From positions 31,224,542 to 31,288,541 of the forward strand of contig CM032659.1 in assembly GCA_019095985.1 (NCBI GenBank): a stretch of 64,000 nt of DNA, given 5' to 3'. Each line of letters begins with the position of its first letter. Position 1 is the first letter of the stretch. Source of the stretch: Streblospio benedicti. Taxonomy: Eukaryota; Annelida; Polychaeta; Spionida; Spionidae. Under the pieces are notes generated by a model. It worked only from the letters and a program-made list of their open reading frames with translations. It ran no database searches and was not told the DNA's origin. A program made the position numbers and the translations under genes. Of the stretch, positions 1 to 9,835 are shown one piece after another.

Positions 1-1147
1 GAAAGCAGACCTCAAAATGTCTAAAGTAGATTGATCAAGAATTTCTTCTCAGAAACAAAACTGAACACAGAACACTAAAAAACAGCAAATCAATGATTTT
101 TGTCCAAATATGAGCCCGTTATGGTCAAATATCTAAACCATATTCTTGGAAATATTCAGGTAAAATATATTTACATCATGTAAGTAAACAAAATATGTGT
201 CAGTTATTTTGTAAACTCAGTTTTTGATCAGACAGTATGAAACATAATCTTAGCTGTTCAATGTAATAAAATGTATAGACTATCCCATGTCAATCACTGA
301 CAGACGCTATATTTGTAGAAATGTAGCAATATTAGCCAGTTGATAGGAGTAACTGACAACATTAATTTTTCCATTTCACATGAATTTTGGAAGCCTTGCA
401 CTGCGCTGGGACAAGGCTTATGTTATATCACGTTACGTGTATCTAACATCTTCTGTGTAATTCATCTCATGTTTCATAAAACTATACTTATAATATCCTT
501 GATAAAACCACTTTAACAGGGCATTCCAGTCGAGGGCTGTTTACAGGGTAGATAAGTAGTTATTTTGCTGACTGTAAGTTAGACTGTCCCCACCTTTATC
601 ATAGATTCTGGGGACGTTGTGATTGAACGTGTGATATGATGTTTCAGCTTCTGATTCCACCAGGTTATTACATTTGATGCACAATTCAGACCAGGGATAT
701 CTGACAGATTATGGCATATGGTGACAGGTTAATATCTGTGTTGTCAGATGTGACATGGAGGTTGTGAGGTGAGACTACAGCAGACTACGCTGACGTTGTG
801 TTGTCTCAATGGGGAGGTGACCTTGAATCTAGACATATTAAAGTACCCATCCTGATATTTCCAGTTTTCTATATTTGTTTTCCAATCGAAAGTCTAATAC
901 ACCTGGGCTATTTACAGAAGTGATTTAGATTCCATGTTGTACTATACCGTACAGATATTTTTTGGACGTTGGATAATTGTCACCTCTATCATTCAGGGTT
1001 GTTCCTGAAAATGACGCACATCTTTGCCACGCTGATTGGTTAAAGTGGCGCGTGCATGGTTTCTCGATATGACGTTTAAAATTGATTTAACTGTGCTGCT
1101 AATAGTTAATACATTTAGATATAAATGTCCATACTTTATAAACATTT

Positions 1148-1772
1148 TTGACAAATCTTCCGACTTCAATAATATTTTACATACCAAATATAGTTGTTGG
1201 ATTAATTGATTTACAGATTCAATCGCATATTTCAAATGCTATCACAGCAGTCACGAAATGTTTTTTTCCCAAAAATGAAATCACCCAAATTATAGACACC
1301 CCCCATCCGTCACTTTTCGTCATTTCGCTGTACAAATCCCCTGATTGTCGTCATTTGTCCAAATGATTGATTCCCGTGTGATTTACCCTAGGATACATTC
1401 AGTTGGAAAATCATACGCCATAACCCACGTCTGGAGTGGATTTTAGTCATGATAGAATGGTATTTGACGCACATCAAATCATTAAACATTTTGACACATC
1501 TTCCGACTTCCAACTAATATTTTACAGAATTATAGTTGTTGGATTAATTATTTCTTTGTGTCAAATCAATCGCATATTCGTCCTTTATCATTCACAAATG
1601 TTTTTTATAGTGGATAATTTCGAAACTGTGCTAAATATTCAAAGGTTTTAACTGAATAACAGCCGCTGACGTCGCATGGTCAAAATGGCAATTGTTATGA
1701 TATGATTTATTTTAAACTAATCATACACTCGTCTGGAGTGGATTTTAGTCATGATAGAATGGTATTTGACCA
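1148..1772. repeat. Imperfect tandem duplication upstream of the fibrinogen-like gene
   Basis: Two blocks recur in the same order. A block with the core cttccgacttc and tagttgttggattaatt occurs near 1148-1205 and again near 1493-1556. A second block, beginning tctggagtggattttagt, occurs near 1431-1471 and again near 1734-1771. The copies are offset by about 300-345 bases, as expected of a diverged tandem duplication of roughly that unit. No coding potential is convincing inside it. Confidence 0.7.
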
Positions 1773-1805
1773 CTCGATTGTCGTTGTCAAATCCTACAGA
1801 CCAAA

Positions 1806-2543
1806 ATGATGTTGAAATTCAAAGGTTTGTTGTTGATGATGGAAAATGTGATGGAAAGAATTTTGAAGGATACAAATGATAGATCAAAGAACAAGATACT
1901 GGAATTAGAATCAAAACTTGATTGTCAGAAGAAGATCTCATTCGATACAGAGTTATCAAATCTGAACTCTCAACTTTCTGATCAAGAAAACAAGTTTGAA
2001 AATAGAATCCAAGAACTCGACCAGGAAGTGAAGAATCAGACGGACACTATAGACCAACTACGAACCAAAGTCTCAGAGCTGGAATCTACGATCCAAACGA
2101 CTATTGTTGAAAGCAGCACAACTAGTGGTACTACATCCAATGTTATAGAGAGCACTACACAGAATGTTATTAAGAATAGTACAAGTGAAGACCGTGAGGA
2201 CATTCGAGCCCTCGGGTATCAGGCCAGTGGTGTGTACGCAGGAAATGGACGTATAAAGCACGTCTATTGTGATGGTGGTGCATGGACTCGCATTCTGCAC
2301 CACCAGGACAACCTCATGGACTTCACCTACAAGAGGTGAGTGGAGTACGAATCCGGGTTCCGTGACCCCCAGGGCTCCCGCTGGATAGGACTGGTGCAGA
2401 TGCACCAGCTTACCACCAGCCGTGATTACAAACACAGAGTGGACTTGAAGGACTGGGATGGGGAGACAGCATATGCATTTGATTTCCATCACAGTCAACA
2501 AACAGTGTTTTTAGTAAATGTCAATGACAAACATTTTTTATAA
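1806..2543 (+). pseudogene. Fibrinogen-related (FReD) protein, broken by an in-frame TGA
   Basis: The frame opens at ATG 1806. About residues 20-100 form a coiled coil (heptads such as LESKL, LNSQL, IDQLRTKVSELE). A Thr/Ser-rich linker follows, then the start of a fibrinogen C-terminal domain with SGVY, VYCDGGAWTRI and QDNLMDF. At 2337-2339 there is a TGA where the family has Trp in the DF-x-x-x-W-x-x-Y-x-x-GF block. The same frame then continues with VEYESGF, WIGL, HQLTT, RVDLKDWDG and TAYAF to a stop at 2543. The second half of the domain, with the calcium and ligand site, is not found downstream. No signal peptide is visible in this exon. The simplest reading is a TGG to TGA change in a gene already truncated; an allele or assembly error is possible. 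Confidence 0.75.
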
Positions 2544-3057
2544 GCCACTCAATATTACACGTGCATGATCTGCATCGTGTTGGAAATTGAATATGTGCAA
2601 ATATTCAAATGCCTGCCCAGCATTTTTCCAAAAACGTCTACGTATGTCACGAGTTTGCACTATGAACCAGTGAACTATGAAGTTCAACATCGTAGATACT
2701 CTTTTCCCGAGTTTTATGAAGAAACTTTAGAATCTGGAATTAGCCAAAAAACTATTTAGAGTCTAGAAACCTATATATGTTCCACATGTACATGATAGAA
2801 TGTAGGTTAAGTTCATACACAGGTTTATTTTGGGGACAAAGCATAATATGCCAGACTGACATCACTAAAGTGGAGCATGATTTAATTTTTGATAGTGAGG
2901 ATTATTTATAAGAAAATTAGTAGCCATTGTAGTAGCTAGTAGAAATTACATGTAGTTTCGATTTGTCTTATTTTGGATCTGATAGTTGCGCTTTTATTTC
3001 TAGTGGTGCATGTAAATAACAAGTTAAGCAAGTGTAATATTCGATTTTTTTTATTAT

Positions 3058-3182
3058 AATACTTATGCTACTTTATGCTACTTATGCTACTTATTCTACT
3101 TATGCTACTTATGCTACTTATTCTACTTATTCTACTTATGCTACTTATTCTACTTATTCTACTTATGCTACTTATGCTACAC
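3058..3182. repeat. 9-bp minisatellite (acttatgct / acttattct)
   Basis: About a dozen 9-base units alternate between cttatgcta and cttattcta, with one interrupted unit near the left end. The tract lies just beyond the 3' end of the HEPN/SAMD9-like gene read on the minus strand. Confidence 0.9.
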
Positions 3183-3410
3183 AGTAATTTAAAGTAAAAA
3201 CAAAAATATAAAAACTGTGACAAGTAGTATCTTTGAAAACTACTTCTATGTGATTTTCCAAGCGATCATATTTATCACAGAAATGTAACAATCCAAAGAG
3301 GAATACTTTATCCAATCTAAGCTTAAGCGATTTAGTGTCATAGAGTTTATCAAAGGCTGTTTTATCTGTCGGATTACCTACTTTTGATGGAATGAAAAAA
3401 AATTTTTTTT
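3172..3410 (-). CDS. Likely out-of-frame continuation of the SAMD9-like protein
   Basis: Past the A8T8 tract, another reading frame on the minus strand stays open for about 75 codons to a TAA at 3172-3174. It reads DKTAFDKLYD, then LFGLLHFCDKY and NHIEVVF, which resembles the segment that follows the P-loop domain in SAMD9-like proteins. A change of one base or two in the homopolymer would join it to the upstream frame. The rest of the family's C-terminal half (TPR-like and OB-fold parts) is not present here. It could be a genuine truncation or a homopolymer error in the assembly. Confidence 0.45.
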
Positions 3411-5600
3411 AGGCTGATCTTTTTCACAACGTTTTACATGCACTACTAAAGCTTTGATGAATTCATTCTTTAGACGTATTTGGACAGAATTGACCTGTTG
3501 TTCATTAAACTCTGTATTATCAAGAACTAAGAGTATTGGTAGTTTGGCTTGATCATAAATTATTTTTGCAATTTCAAACAATTTTTCCGTTAACTTTAAA
3601 ACTAGAAGGCATGGGTATTTATCTCTTAAGGAGTACATCACAAATTTAATGCTTGTTGTCCCTCCTCCAGATGCATTGTGACCCAGTTTAAATGGTGTAC
3701 TTTTGTTTTTTTTCCACTGTTGTCTATCATAAAGTTCGTCTTCAATTTTTTGTTTGAGTTCTTTCATCTCTTCACGTGTGACAAATATCTGCTCTTTGTC
3801 AATAAAGAATAAGCCATGTGCTGTTAATTCATTCCCTTTTAAAAAACTAAGTTTTTCATTGTCTATCAAATTTCCCACCTCATCGTTACTGAGTTCAGCA
3901 TCATCTACTTTACCTACACTTACGTGATACAGCTCTACCACTCCTTCTACTGCAGCCTTTTCCTTCATGGTGATTGTGCAAGGTCCTTTTTGTCCAGGAA
4001 AAGTGTAGTGCTTTTTATTGGAATTTTGAAAATCAGAAATTGTGTCCCCAAGAAGGCAGGCAACTTGCCTAGTACTGCACTCTACTTCTTTTACAGACCA
4101 TGATTGAAGTATTTGTGTAGATATGTTGCATGATTGGTGTTTGAAGATTATTACATTTGAAGAAGATGTGTCAATAGTTTCACGATTAGATTCAGTAACA
4201 TTTTTCAACATGCGTATGATTTCATTAATTTGAGAAATCATCTGATCACTGATGACCATAATACACACTAAAAATGATTTTTTACATTGAAATTGTTCGA
4301 AGATGGTGTCAAGTAGACTTGTCAATTTTGTGACTGTCATACCGAAGTTGTCCTCGCAAGATTCGGTACCACTTTCTTTACAACCATTTGCAAGAATGTA
4401 CAAAGCAGATATTTGTTTAGCTATCCTCTCTTTGGTTTCTGCTGTGATACTTTTGGTTGAAGCATAAGTGCAAGGTGAAATATCCATGCCAATAGTATTT
4501 GTTAATCCATCAGTTAATTTATCATATATTCCTTCAGCAGTTCTACTCTTATAATCAGTATCTATGATAATATTCCATCGCACACACCCAACAGATTCTG
4601 CAAACATTTTAAGTGAATCACCATCCATCTTGCTTGGAGAGTTAATTAATAATATTTTGAATGCATTTTTGTTATTGTTTAAAGGTTCCTTTATTTCACG
4701 TATATTGGTCGAGTCATTGGGAGGCTGAAGGCTTTTCTTGACATAATTTAAATCTTCCTCAATAGTTTTTAAACTTTGGGAATTTGATCTTATTTCTTCT
4801 GAATTTGATCTTATTTCTTCTTTAAGTGAAGATACACAATTAGCTAAAATGTCCATCATTTGCCTATTTAACATCAATTCATTGTCAGTATTAGTGTTAC
4901 AATTGGAAAAAAGCTTTTCAATTTCTTCAAGTATTATTTTGTTATCTTTTGAAGCAACAGCCTGGGCTACCGCAGACATTTTTTCAGGGAATGTTTTTAG
5001 AATATCCCATTGATTTAATAATGTCTCTACTAATTTCTTCATCCAATCTACATCTTGCTCCACAGAATCTTTAACATTTTGTTTATATTTATCGACCTCT
5101 TCCCAGCTCAATGGAGAAGCTTTCAATGTATCTATAGAATATTCTGAGCTCCCATTTCTAATGAGCACAAGTTTAATATCCGTCCAGTATTTTGTAAATT
5201 CTGTATCAGACAACTTTAGTTGTGAAATATGACAAAATAAAGTATTTCTGAAAGTTCTTATTCTGCAAATATCAGATGGTAGCTTGTCATCTGTGGGGGT
5301 GGTAACAAAAGGAACTTGGCAGAGTTGGACCAGAAGCTGACACAGAAGTGTGATATCATATGTACATGGATCAGATTGCCCATTTGTGGGGTACAAAAGT
5401 AACAACATCTGGTGTGTTATAAATCTGCTCGTTTCTAAATTATTTCTTTCGTACTTTAGCACGTTTTGTAGATTGCCATTCCAGTGCGAATGGTGTTGAA
5501 TATGTTTCATGAAGACTTTTCTTAAACATGCTGTACCTTCATCGATGAGTAAAGTCATCAGTTTGAGGCAATTTTCTTTATCATTTCCACTGACAGCCAT
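3378..5600 (-). CDS. DZIP3-type HEPN / SAMD9-like P-loop protein, 3' end probably frameshifted
   Basis: I chose the Met at 5600 (MAVSGND) because the bases just upstream, read on the minus strand, are a pyrimidine-rich tract ending in TTTTAG, a good splice acceptor; the open frame extends to 5669 only through that tract. Residues about 7-170 match the DZIP3-like HEPN domain (DICRIRTFRN, SDTEFTKYW, SPLSWEEV). About 190-310 is a coiled coil with a small EEIRSNS repeat. Next comes a region like SAMD9 proteins (WNIIIDTDY), then a P-loop near residue 640 (ASGGGTTS) and a Walker-B-like ILLVLDN near 690. Vertebrate SAMD9 proteins are antiviral and translation-related STAND-type NTPases; HEPN often marks RNA-acting defence proteins. 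The Lys of a standard Walker A is replaced by Thr (GGTT). The frame ends at an A8T8 homopolymer (3395-3410). A function in innate immunity is inference. Confidence 0.72.
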   Translation of the reverse strand: MAVSGNDKENCLKLMTLLIDEGTACLRKVFMKHIQHHSHWNGNLQNVLKYERNNLETSRFITHQMLLLLYPTNGQSDPCTYDITLLCQLLVQLCQVPFVTTPTDDKLPSDICRIRTFRNTLFCHISQLKLSDTEFTKYWTDIKLVLIRNGSSEYSIDTLKASPLSWEEVDKYKQNVKDSVEQDVDWMKKLVETLLNQWDILKTFPEKMSAVAQAVASKDNKIILEEIEKLFSNCNTNTDNELMLNRQMMDILANCVSSLKEEIRSNSEEIRSNSQSLKTIEEDLNYVKKSLQPPNDSTNIREIKEPLNNNKNAFKILLINSPSKMDGDSLKMFAESVGCVRWNIIIDTDYKSRTAEGIYDKLTDGLTNTIGMDISPCTYASTKSITAETKERIAKQISALYILANGCKESGTESCEDNFGMTVTKLTSLLDTIFEQFQCKKSFLVCIMVISDQMISQINEIIRMLKNVTESNRETIDTSSSNVIIFKHQSCNISTQILQSWSVKEVECSTRQVACLLGDTISDFQNSNKKHYTFPGQKGPCTITMKEKAAVEGVVELYHVSVGKVDDAELSNDEVGNLIDNEKLSFLKGNELTAHGLFFIDKEQIFVTREEMKELKQKIEDELYDRQQWKKNKSTPFKLGHNASGGGTTSIKFVMYSLRDKYPCLLVLKLTEKLFEIAKIIYDQAKLPILLVLDNTEFNEQQVNSVQIRLKNEFIKALVVHVKRCEKDQPKKNFFSFHQK

Positions 5601-5853
5601 ATTTATTTCTAAAATGAAAGAAAAAAAAGGTATTACATCCATGCATAGAGAGATTGTTTCTATTAGCATGCGGAATTTGCTTGGCTCAAGTACACGGAAA
5701 AGTCACAACAACATGCTGACGTCACATATTGGCATAAAAAAAGTTTTACCAGAGCACAAACGTGTTTTACTTTTGGCTCATGTCCAAATATCAGTGTGTC
5801 AATATATCTGATTGTTTGGGAATTTGTATACACTGACTAGAGGGATCATCATG

Positions 5854-6690
5854 AGTTATACTTGTACTTTTGAACTATATTTTTGAAGCTACCTGAAGCT
5901 TTCGGCCATCTTCACATGGCCTTTTTCCCACAGTGCACTAGTCATCACGAGATCGTGGTGTGATGACCTTGGCCCCCAGGATGTTGTTATATATGGCAGG
6001 AAGTTCGTGCGCCCCAACATTTTTGTTCAAGTCTGGTCTGAGGCTCCGGATGTAAACAGCCTCGCGCACTTTTCTTTCAAAGATGTTACTGTCTCTGTCC
6101 AAAATTTCCACATTGACCATCGTGATGTGGTGGTGTTGTCTATCAGGCTGATGTAAGTGTAGAGAGACATGAGATGAGGTACCGCTTGGGCTAAGACAAT
6201 TACCATGTGCGCCAAAGGATCCAGCCAAGACAGAAGAGATTTGTGGTGTAGTGTATGAGACCAAATGTGGAGGCACCAAGGAAGAGGAATGTACTAGTTC
6301 ATACATAGGCGAAACCTCTAAGACCCTTAAAACCCGGTTTGATCAACACCGTCACCCAAGCAATACCTCATCTCATGTCTCTCTACACTTACATCAGCCT
6401 GATAGACAACACCACCACATGACGATGGACAATATGAAAATTTTGGACAGGGACAGTAACATCTTTGAAAGAAAAGTGCGCAAGGCTGTTTACATCCGGA
6501 GCCTAAAACCAGACTTGAACAAAAATGTGGGGGCGCACGAACTTCCTGCCATATATGACAACATCCTGGGGCCCAAGGTCATCACACCACGATCTCGTGA
6601 TGACTAGTGCACTGTGGGAAAAAGGCCATGTGAAGATGGCCGAAAGCTTCAGGTAGCTTCACAAATATAGTTCAAAAGTAAAGTATAACC
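5854..6690. mobile_element. Penelope-like element remnant with GIY-YIG domain, in two inverted arms
   Basis: Arms 5854-6190 and 6355-6690 are inverted copies of each other, with a spacer of about 165 bases. The right arm and spacer encode, on the plus strand (6251-6607), a GIY-YIG endonuclease domain of the Penelope type: Cys pair, YIGETSKTLKTRFDQH, a His, then FERKVRKAVYIRS and an Asn-containing LNKN block. The left arm repeats the C-terminal part on the minus strand. Both arms end with the same terminal sequence (agatggccgaaagcttcagg). No reverse transcriptase domain is present, so this is a fossil made of element ends. Inverted arrangement of Penelope copies is known in this family. Confidence 0.75.
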
Positions 6691-6799
6691 CAAGATGACT
6701 AACAGAACTTTGAACAAATGAATATTCAACATATGACTAGAGTGATGTTATGATTAAGTATATAGCCCAATTCTCTTAAACAATACTGCCTCACTGACT

Positions 6800-7030
6800 A
6801 CTTATGTGATACCAACCAAGCCGGTGATTCATACAATACAAGAAGAAAGGAGTTATCATAGATTGTACCTAAAGTTTAAACCCACGGTCAGTTAACTTTT
6901 AAATATTGTGGTGTAAAATATTGGAATTGTCTCCCACTTGAAATAAGAAAATTGAACTGTTTGACTTTCTTTAAAACTAAATGTAAAATATATTATATGG
7001 AACCGTTTTATACAAGATTGATATAAGGAT
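6800..7030 (+). mobile_element. 3' fragment of a CR1/Jockey-type LINE
   Basis: The plus strand encodes a degraded C-terminal tail typical of LINE reverse-transcriptase ORFs: FKYCGVKYWNCLPLEI followed by LTFFKTKCK. The match is to the F-x-G-x-x-x-WN-x-LP pattern seen at the end of these proteins. The rest of the element is absent, so it is a 5'-truncated copy. Confidence 0.55.
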
Positions 7031-7436
7031 AGTTTTTTTTTTCAAATATTCTCAGTATTATAGCAATCATTGTGTTCTTTTTATACCTGTGGTATTTATT
7101 TCTAGTCAGTTGTTTTGCCATGACGTTCTATTTTTATGTGATATCTTTAGTGCTCCTTGTTTGTCACATGGTTTAAAATTTCCATTGTATATGTATATCT
7201 CTACTTTATGTTTGCTTCTATTTGTTTTACTTTTTTTTTTTTTTCTTTATATATAAAAGTTATACCTGTGACGAGAGAAATAAATCAAATCTGTTGTACC
7301 TGTTGTAATCCGTACAATTTTGTTTCACACTTTGGGCAAATTAGTTACAATTTTGTACATTTCATGAAACATTTATTTGTCATGTACACAACACCATTTA
7401 AAAACAAACAAAACTAGATCAAGAGTGTTCATAAGA

Positions 7437-7935
7437 ACACTGCGTCGCTAGAACGACGTTGACTTATGGGCAATTAAGATATATCCTGAAATAATGTATA
7501 CTTTACAATCAAGAAATTTATGAATTTGAGGAGAAAACATCAGAATGAATCAGAATCAATATATCCAGCCAAAAGATATTTGTGTTGCCATACAATAGTA
7601 CTGAATAACAAGATGATAATCAATATCAGTTTCAAATCCAATTTTGCTGGTTGGTTGGAATATTGATTTTTTTCTTGCTGGCTAAATGCATTGACTATCA
7701 TTAAAAATGTCTTAAAAGCGCTTCTAGAAAACAAAATTTAATTGGCAGAGCACAAAATCGAATCACTTTGGTAACGCCTCAAACCTCATATTTGTAAAGT
7801 TTGAATATAATCGGTTCATCAGTAACCCGCTAGCTTGTCCGGAACATACATACATACAAACATAGTTAGTTAGTTACAGTAACAGATCGAAATTACACAA
7901 TGCTTGCTTCAGCAGCCGAGCTGAAGCAATGCAAT
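7437..7935. repeat. Probable mobile-element debris with two short hairpins
   Basis: A hairpin AGTGTTC-ATAA-GAACACT lies at the left. A 10-bp-arm hairpin (ttgcttcagc...gctgaagcaa) lies at about 7907-7933, preceded by short catacatacatac and gttagttagtta runs. The layout resembles non-autonomous elements common in invertebrate genomes, but no ends or target-site duplication were identified. Confidence 0.3.
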
Positions 7936-8303
7936 AATCACCTGAAATTGGATTAATATATTCTTCCATCGCATTTCTGGTTTCCGAATACCTTCTCCTT
8001 TATCTTCTCCATATTATTCTATATTTTTTTCAACACAAACTAAACTAATATTTTGCGCTTGTAGAGAATAAACTTGAAAACATAAGTCGTCAATATTGTT
8101 TCAACTTCTCCACATGTAGTAGTTAGGTAACTAACTGGTTACGTTCTATTGCGTGGAACGTACGTTCTATTTCGTAGAACGTACTTTTTATTTCGTAGAA
8201 CGTTGCATTGTTACGTTAAACGATCCATCGAGTTGTCAACATTCATGATTGATTGATTTCTTTCTTTTATTTTTTATAAACATTTTTTTTAAAACAACTG
8301 AGT

Positions 8304-8378
8304 ATGACGGGCAAGAGCAGACCCAGTTCCAGGGCGACCAGCCGATGCAACGTGGCTCAGGCCAAGTCAGCCAGCAAG
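8304..8378 (+). CDS. SWIB-domain protein, exon 1
   Basis: ATG 8304 opens 25 codons, Lys/Ser/Arg-rich, ending in AKSASK at a GT donor (AAG|GTTAGA). The phase is 0, and exon 2 continues with VNFNLARNKSASN in the same frame. The exon-1 end is itself a unit of the NKSASKVNL repeat that fills the start of exon 2, which supports the junction. The basic N-terminus suits nuclear localisation and nucleic-acid binding. Confidence 0.75.
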
Positions 8379-8539
8379 GTTAGATGCCTAAGAAAACTAA
8401 ATGTTAATCCTAAAATTATTGCTCTCTTTTTTTTACTCTGTTGTGTCAAGTGTCACAATGTACGCTGTAGCAAGCTGGTTTTAATAATGCTAATGAAAAG
8501 AACAAAGCAGACCTAACTAAACTATCTAAAAAATGTAAA

Positions 8540-9071
8540 AAAAAAAACTAGTAAGTGTAGATTTCCACAAATTTATTGATGATCCAGCCATAATCCACCA
8601 AAATCGATGTTTGTCTCTCACTAATCGTATCATGTCATATGTCACTCACCCTCTGCACCAATTCAAAATGCTTCCATCTGGTTTAAGACTCAATATGCCT
8701 CATACAAGAACAGAAAGATCTCATAATGCCTTTGTTGCTACTGCCATAAGAATTTTCAATGAGAATCTAGTAGTCTAATCTTAGCAAAATAATCTCACGC
8801 AACTATACAGTATTATACTAATAGTATTATATTAACAATATTATGTCAAGTGTCAGTATTATGTAAATGTCAGTATTTGTAAATGTACATCTGTAAAACT
8901 ATTTTTGTTACTGTGCATGCTTGTATTGTCTTATTGTTTGTACTGTCTTGTTATGTGTTATTTGTGTATATTATTGTCTTATTGTTTGTACTGTTGTCTT
9001 ATCTGTTTTTGACATGTTCACAAAAATTCCTTTTGGCTAATAAATGATCCTTATCCTTATCCTATCCTTAG
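8540..9071 (+). mobile_element. 5'-truncated LINE in the SWIB-gene intron
   Basis: Inside the 693-base intron the plus strand encodes a LINE ORF C-terminus: SHPLHQFKMLPSGLRLN, then RTERSHNAF and AIRIFNEN, matching the HPLH-LPSGRR-RTNR-SF-AIRxxN pattern of CR1/Jockey-type elements. A 3' untranslated region and a tail of TCCTTA repeats (ccttatccttatcctatccttag) follow. The tail runs directly into exon 2, so the pyrimidine tract and AG of the splice acceptor look LINE-derived. Confidence 0.7.
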
Positions 9072-9566
9072 GTTAACTTTAATTTGGCGAGAAACAAGTC
9101 AGCCAGCAACGTTAACTTGGCGAGAAACAAGTCAGCCAGCAAGGTTAACTTGACTGGAAACAAGTCAGCCAGCAAAGTTAACTTGGCGGGAAACAAGTCA
9201 GCCAGCAAAGTTAACATGGCTCCAGCCAAGCCTGTCATCAAAACCAAAGTACCAAAGCCCAGCTCTAGCAAAGGGGTGAAAAGGCTGCGTAAAAACAAGA
9301 AGGGCTATAAGAAAGGATTGAAAAATAACAATGTCTTCGCTCGTAAGCAGCTGTCCCCTGCTCTTGCCCGTGTCCTCGGAAGTGATAGAATGAGGAATTG
9401 CGACGTGGTGAAGAGAATGTGGGAGATCGTCAAGGAGCGTGGCCTGAAGGACCCCAGAGATCCCAGATACATGATCTGCGACAACGAGCTTCTTCCTCTC
9501 TTTGGTGAGAAACGCATAAAGACCATCACGATGATGAAGTACCTCTCAAAGCATATGAGTTACTGA
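9072..9566 (+). CDS. SWIB-domain protein, exon 2 (repeat region and SWIB domain)
   Basis: The exon starts after TATCCTTAG at 9071. Residues 26-80 of the 189-residue product hold four to five near-identical 10-12 residue units (NKSASKVNLA/T/M). A Lys-rich linker and then a SWIB domain (about residues 115-188) follow: QLSPALARVLG, MWEIVKERGLKDP, ICDNELLPLFGE, MMKYLSKHM. SWIB/MDM2-fold domains occur in SWI/SNF subunits and in small UAF30-like chromatin or rRNA-transcription factors; this small stand-alone form resembles the latter. AATAAA lies at 9769-9774. Function beyond chromatin or nucleolar association is inference. Confidence 0.85.
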   Translation, partial: VNFNLARNKSASNVNLARNKSASKVNLTGNKSASKVNLAGNKSASKVNMAPAKPVIKTKVPKPSSSKGVKRLRKNKKGYKKGLKNNNVFARKQLSPALARVLGSDRMRNCDVVKRMWEIVKERGLKDPRDPRYMICDNELLPLFGEKRIKTITMMKYLSKHMSY

Positions 9567-9768
9567 AAAGGACTTTCATACTGAGTTATTTTATTTTATA
9601 CTTTTAACTTCCTTGTATTTTTCTAAATTCTAATTTTATTGATTTGGTGTAACTCATGTCTAAATTGTATACGTAACGAATTTTGATATATTAACTTCAC
9701 ACAATCTGTCAAACATTTTTTTAAACAATATGTAGTGCATTCTAAAATGTGAAATTTAATTTTGAGTA

Positions 9769-9774
9769 AATAAA
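9769..9774 (+). terminator. AATAAA polyadenylation signal, SWIB gene
   Basis: The hexamer stands about 200 bases past the SWIB stop codon, in an AT-rich 3' UTR and just before a retroelement tail. Confidence 0.6.
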
Positions 9775-9805
9775 CCTGTTCTCAAATTGAATTCTTGGCA
9801 TGGAA

Positions 9806-9835
9806 TCAATCAATCAATCAATCAATCAATCTATA
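9806..9835 (-). repeat. (ATTG)n tail, probably the 3' end of a retroelement on the minus strand
   Basis: Six CAAT units on the plus strand follow the SWIB poly(A) site. Simple tails of this kind terminate several invertebrate LINE and SINE families. A second, imperfect tail (caatctcaatcaatctcaatc) lies at 11803-11830. Confidence 0.4.

Noticed and set aside
1-1100. Possible 5' exons or a signal peptide for the fibrinogen-like gene
   Set aside because: No frame with a signal sequence and a donor in a fitting phase could be found.
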